Assembly: GCA_900770515.1 (NCBI GenBank)
Contig: CAAHDP010000106.1
Span: forward strand, 1 to 8,392
Direction of reading: 5' to 3'
From: an uncultured Prevotella sp.
Lineage (GTDB): Bacteria; Bacteroidota; Bacteroidia; Bacteroidales; Bacteroidaceae
Length of the DNA: 8,392 bases
Positions 6,557-8,392 of the stretch are shown piece after piece. How positions within the stretch are numbered: position 1 is the first letter of the stretch; every line of letters begins with the position of its first letter. The notes below the pieces were generated by a model. That model saw only the letters and a list, made by a program, of their open reading frames with translations. It was not told the origin of the DNA and ran no database searches. Both the position numbers and the translations under genes were made by a program.

Positions 6557-6710
6557 GAACATACTTCTTTACAATAGCTTGCCTGAGATTCTCGTATTTT
6601 CAGACGCTTATTATTTCTTTGAGAATATTGTAAATATGAAGAAAATCGGAAAGGTGTTGGTAATCAGACACTTGTGATTTTCTGACAAGATGGCGGCGTT
6701 GAGGAAAATC

Positions 6711-6818
6711 TATAGTTGTACGACTATAACCCCTATAGTTGTACAACCATAACTCTATAGTTGTACAACTATAGCATGTATAGTCGTACAACTGTAACTT
6801 TATAGTCGTACAACTATA
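6711..6818. repeat. Array of five 18-bp palindromes, 22-23 bp period
   Basis: Copies of consensus TATAGTTGTACAACTATA start at 6711, 6734, 6756, 6779 and 6801, so the spacing alternates 23, 22, 23, 22. Linkers are 4-5 bases (acccc, actc, gcatg, actt). Copy 3 is a perfect palindrome; the others differ from consensus at one or two positions. Copy 1 is the exact reverse complement of copy 5, so the outer copies can also pair with each other. The linkers are far too short for a CRISPR. The array lies about 155 bases past the DUF4421 stop and just before a terminator, so it may sit in that gene's 3' untranslated region. Confidence 0.9.
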
Positions 6819-6847
6819 GGTCTTATTCTTAATAGAGAGCAGAAAAC

Positions 6848-6880
6848 AGAGGATTCCGGCCTCTCAATCCTCTTATTTTT
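6848..6880 (+). terminator. Rho-independent terminator downstream of the palindrome array
   Basis: AGAGGATT at 6848-6855 pairs with AATCCTCT at 6866-6873 and is followed by TATTTTTG. An alternative pairing, AGAGG with CCTCT inside the loop, is possible. It is the first good rightward terminator after the DUF4421 gene, implying a 3' untranslated region of roughly 300 bases that includes the array. Confidence 0.7.
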
Positions 6881-6913
6881 GTCGCTAGATTCAAAAAATG
6901 TAGGTATATGAAT

Positions 6914-6946
6914 TTTGAGTATAAATTTTGACGGGAGGTATCTTTA
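6914..6946 (+). promoter_or_regulatory. Possible promoter ahead of the hairpin-embedded small ORF
   Basis: TTTG at 6914-6917 is followed after 21 bases by TATCTTTA, one base off TAnnTTTG. Transcription would begin near 6953. Spacing is right, but the last base of the -7 element is wrong, so this is tentative. Confidence 0.35.
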
Positions 6947-6983
6947 CAGTTATGATTTGAACTAAAAATGGAGGAATAATGAT

Positions 6984-7052
6984 ATGAATACAAGTTGTAA
7001 TCGGCTCAGGGGAGGTTGTCTTATCCACGGACAATCTCTCCTGAGCCGATAA
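6984..7052 (+). CDS. Candidate 22-codon small ORF overlapping a long hairpin
   Basis: ATG at 6984 opens a frame of 22 residues (MNTSCNRLRGG at the start, SLLSR at the end) closed by TAA at 7050. GGAGG at 6970-6974 lies nine bases before the ATG, a strong Shine-Dalgarno sequence in a genome where these are otherwise not evident. The ORF from codon 6 to the stop is covered by a 21-bp hairpin (7000-7050). It could be a leader peptide or a chance frame. The product resembles no family I know. Confidence 0.25.
   Translation: MNTSCNRLRGGCLIHGQSLLSR
7000..7050 (+). other. 21-bp stem-loop of unknown role
   Basis: 7000-7020 pairs with 7030-7050 around a nine-base loop. On the plus-strand RNA every position pairs, two as G-U; on the minus strand those two would be A-C mismatches. 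This asymmetry suggests the plus-strand RNA is the selected form. No U-run follows directly, so it is not a standard terminator. It matches no riboswitch class I can recognise. Confidence 0.7.
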
Positions 7053-7214
7053 ATGTTCGTTCATTGTCTGTTATCTTTTTAAAAAGAACGGAAGATAACT
7101 GAATTTAATATATTACATCCACACGCTTTTGCAGGTGCCCCGAATTTTTACACAAAATCCATTAAAGATTATTAAATTGTGGGGGTATTAAGTTCTTATT
7201 CTGATGGAAATGCT

Positions 7215-7222
7215 TAATTTTG
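7215..7222 (+). promoter_or_regulatory. Putative -7 element of the HYC_CC_PP-like gene
   Basis: TAATTTTG matches TAnnTTTG and is followed by CAAC. There is no TTTG at standard spacing. Further upstream, ATTGTGGGGGTA (7176-7187) stands out by its G-run in AT-rich DNA and could be an activator site. Transcription near 7229 makes the ATG at 7256 the first possible ATG start. Confidence 0.5.
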
Positions 7223-7255
7223 CAACTTGAGAAAAGAAAAGTGCAAAAAATAGGT

Positions 7256-7669
7256 ATGAAACGTTCGCTCAACATATTGATGGCTTTGATGCTCTCGCTC
7301 ATGGTGGTTTACTTGAGCGTGGGTACTACCGTCATGCACTGCCTTCATTATGACAAGGTGATGGTGGGTATGGTGACTGACTGTTGCGTGAAACGTAGCA
7401 TGCACCATGATTGTTGCCTAGGCAAGCTGGGCGCACAGGTGAACAAACATTGCATGGAAGTGGAGCTGGTAAAACTATCGCCTACGGTCTCTATCCAGCA
7501 CTTGGATTTCGATGCAGCACCAGTGTTTGCAGGCATCGTGCCAGCCCTTTGGCAGACGTTGCCTCGTCCTGTTATCTGTAGCATTCAAAAGGCAAGATAT
7601 TGGAATCAAAACGTTCCGCATTCGCCTCCAAGGGCTTATCTTGCCCTCCTTAACATCCTGATTATTTGA
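7256..7669 (+). CDS. HYC_CC_PP-like small Cys/His-rich exported protein
   Basis: The 137-residue product has an N-terminal hydrophobic segment (about residues 5-24) acting as a signal peptide or membrane anchor. Ordered motifs match the Bacteroidota HYC_CC_PP family: an HY pair at 31-32 (here CLHYD, so the Cys of HYC precedes instead of following), CC at 43-44 and again at 53-54, and HSPPRAYLALL near the C-terminus with PP at 124-125. Seven cysteines and about seven histidines suggest metal or redox chemistry in the envelope, but this is inference. Such proteins are often found next to TonB-dependent receptors, as here. The in-frame TTG at 7220 is rejected as start because it overlaps the -7 element. 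A separate promoter-like element in the 166-base gap suggests the receptor can also be expressed independently. Confidence 0.7.
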   Translation: MKRSLNILMALMLSLMVVYLSVGTTVMHCLHYDKVMVGMVTDCCVKRSMHHDCCLGKLGAQVNKHCMEVELVKLSPTVSIQHLDFDAAPVFAGIVPALWQTLPRPVICSIQKARYWNQNVPHSPPRAYLALLNILII

Positions 7670-7689
7670 TTTTTCCATATTTGCAAATA

Positions 7690-7721
7690 GGTTGCAAAAG
7701 TTTTTCTGTACTTTTGCAGCC
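7690..7721 (+). promoter_or_regulatory. Inverted repeat overlapping the receptor's -7 element
   Basis: TACTTTTG at 7709-7716 matches TAnnTTTG and would start transcription near 7723. It sits in the right arm of an inverted repeat: 7690-7701 (GGTTGCAAAAGT) pairs with 7710-7721 (ACTTTTGCAGCC) at 11 of 12 positions across eight bases. A dimeric repressor bound here would block the promoter. As no U-run follows the stem, it is a poor terminator for the preceding gene. Confidence 0.45.
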
Positions 7722-7730
7722 AAGATTGTC

Positions 7731-7819
7731 GTATGCCTATCCCTATCAGTAAAATCTTAGGGTTGCATACATATATAAAAATGGTAAAATCATCCGAAGC
7801 GAAGATTTAAGATTCGGAT
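7731..7819 (+). promoter_or_regulatory. Structured leader of the TonB-dependent receptor, with a 9-codon upstream ORF
   Basis: Two hairpins lie between the likely transcription start and the receptor gene. In the first, GTATGC (7731-7736) pairs with GCATAC (7765-7770), with CCCTA/TAGGG stacked inside. In the second, ATCCGAA (7792-7798) pairs with TTCGGAT (7813-7819), just before the AAAGGA ribosome-binding region. A nine-codon ORF encoding MVKSSEAKI (7781-7810) overlaps the second hairpin, so its translation would disturb that stem. No known riboswitch class is recognised. Confidence 0.35.
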
Positions 7820-7835
7820 AAAAGGAAATATATTT

Positions 7836-8392
7836 ATGTATTCAAGATATATATTGCTCAGTGCCTTGCTGGTTATTGGTGCTGAGACTTATGCAAAAAA
7901 CAATAAGACAGAGGTTGTGTCTCTGTCATCATCATATAATAATTCTGTAGAAAATAACTCTGTAGATTCCTCCTCTCAGGATTCCATCTTCAAGGACGAG
8001 ACCTTGCAGGAGGTGAAGGTGGTGGCTCGCAAGTCGGGCACTTCCCGATTGGCTGGTGCCGTGAATGGCATCGCCGTGAATAAGGATGAGCTCTTCAAGG
8101 CGGCTTGTTGCAACCTGGGCGAGAGTTTCACGACCAATCCATCGGTGGATGTGGCTTATAATGATGCCACGACGGGCGCAAGACAAATCAAACTCCTTGG
8201 TCTTTCGGGCACTTACGTACAGATGCTCACCGAGAATCTGCCGAATTTCCGTGGTGCAGCCATCCCATACGCCCTGGGCTATGTGCCGGGACCTTGGATG
8301 AAAGGCATTCAAGTATCCAAGGGTAGTGCTTCGGTGAAGAATGGCTATGAGTCGATTACAGGTCAAATCAATGTGGATTACTTGAAGCCTGA
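7836..8392 (+). CDS. TonB-dependent receptor, N-terminal part (runs off the right edge)
   Basis: The frame is open from ATG 7836 to the window end, giving 185 residues of an outer-membrane active transporter. A signal peptide ends near ETYA-K at residue 20. A Ser/Asn-rich linker follows, then a TonB-box-like and plug-start segment, DETLQEVKVVARK (54-66). The plug domain is recognised by RQIKLLGLSGTYVQMLTE (116-133), the GPWMKGIQVSKGSASVKNG run (152-170) and YESITGQINVDY (171-182). There is no carboxypeptidase-regulatory-like domain before the plug, so it is not a SusC-type glycan receptor. A CC pair at 91-92 is notable. AAAGGA about ten bases before the ATG may aid initiation. With the HYC_CC_PP-like neighbour, a metal, heme or siderophore substrate is plausible but unproven; the barrel lies outside the window. 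Confidence 0.9.
   Translation, partial: MYSRYILLSALLVIGAETYAKNNKTEVVSLSSSYNNSVENNSVDSSSQDSIFKDETLQEVKVVARKSGTSRLAGAVNGIAVNKDELFKAACCNLGESFTTNPSVDVAYNDATTGARQIKLLGLSGTYVQMLTENLPNFRGAAIPYALGYVPGPWMKGIQVSKGSASVKNGYESITGQINVDYLKP

Larger units (their letters stand above)
6557..7255. other. 699-bp gene-poor region between DUF4421 and the HYC_CC_PP-like gene
   Basis: No long coding frame here looks real. It holds a weak inverted repeat (TTTACAATA at 6568-6576 with TATTGTAAA at 6626-6634), the five-copy palindrome array, a rightward terminator and a possible promoter. A small ORF overlapping a long hairpin follows, then a second hairpin (GTTATCTT at 7070-7077 with AAGATAAC at 7092-7099), and finally the promoter of the next gene. 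Confidence 0.7.

Noticed and set aside
6568..6634. Terminator directly after DUF4421 (TTTACAATA/TATTGTAAA inverted repeat)
   Set aside because: The arms are nearly 50 bases apart, AT-rich and with no U-tract. The hairpin at 6848-6880 is a far better terminator.
6600..6791. 63-residue minus-strand open frame with repeated Tyr/Thr-rich stretches
   Set aside because: Its repeats are the translation of the palindrome array. No ribosome site or promoter precedes it.
6711..6818. CRISPR array
   Set aside because: The repeats are full palindromes of 18 bp and the spacers only 4-5 bp, with no cas genes nearby.
7000..7050. Rho-independent terminator or known riboswitch
   Set aside because: No U-tract follows the stem, and I see no conserved core of cobalamin, TPP, SAM or other common riboswitch classes.

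Overview
The window looks like chromosomal DNA of a Bacteroidota species, most likely a Prevotella/Segatella-type member of the Bacteroidales. Four things point there. Promoters have the Bacteroidota TAnnTTTG -7 element, with a textbook TTTG-N20-TAnnTTTG in front of the tRNA. Most genes lack a clear Shine-Dalgarno sequence. The tRNA gene carries no encoded CCA. The gene content (DUF4421 protein, HYC_CC_PP-type protein, TonB-dependent receptor, secreted thioredoxin-fold proteins) is typical of the phylum. The genus is inferred from style and was not tested by a search.

Left part (1-2770). The 3' end of an unidentified gene meets a tRNA-Tyr(GUA) gene on the minus strand; the two share a bidirectional terminator. 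A rightward run of three genes follows: a cytoplasmic SprT-like zinc metalloprotein, a secreted thioredoxin-fold protein with a CPWC motif, and a secreted TlpA/ResA-like thioredoxin with a CPDC motif. The last two are probably an envelope thiol-redox pair. The gap between them holds three 34-bp tandem repeat units, the last of which contains the start codon of the TlpA-like gene.

Middle part (2770-6560). A leftward gene for a secreted M3-family peptidase (Dcp-like) ends at a strong hairpin that separates it from the TlpA-like gene. It is divergent from a rightward DUF4421 outer-membrane-type protein. The 392-bp divergent region carries four CCTTAAGG palindromes spaced exactly 22 bp apart. These can form competing long hairpins and are followed at once by a terminator-like hairpin.

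Right part (6560-8392). Downstream of DUF4421 is a second, unrelated palindrome array: five copies of an 18-bp palindrome (consensus TATAGTTGTACAACTATA) every 22-23 bp, again followed by a rightward terminator. Next is a gene-poor stretch with a possible promoter, a 22-codon small ORF and a 21-bp hairpin covering most of that ORF. The window ends with a small Cys/His-rich HYC_CC_PP-like membrane or exported protein and the N-terminal part of a TonB-dependent receptor, plausibly a metal-related uptake locus that continues past the right edge.

No complete new multi-gene system is visible. The least explained signals are the two 22-bp-periodic palindrome arrays flanking the DUF4421 gene, the 34-bp repeat that runs into a start codon, and the hairpin-embedded small ORF.
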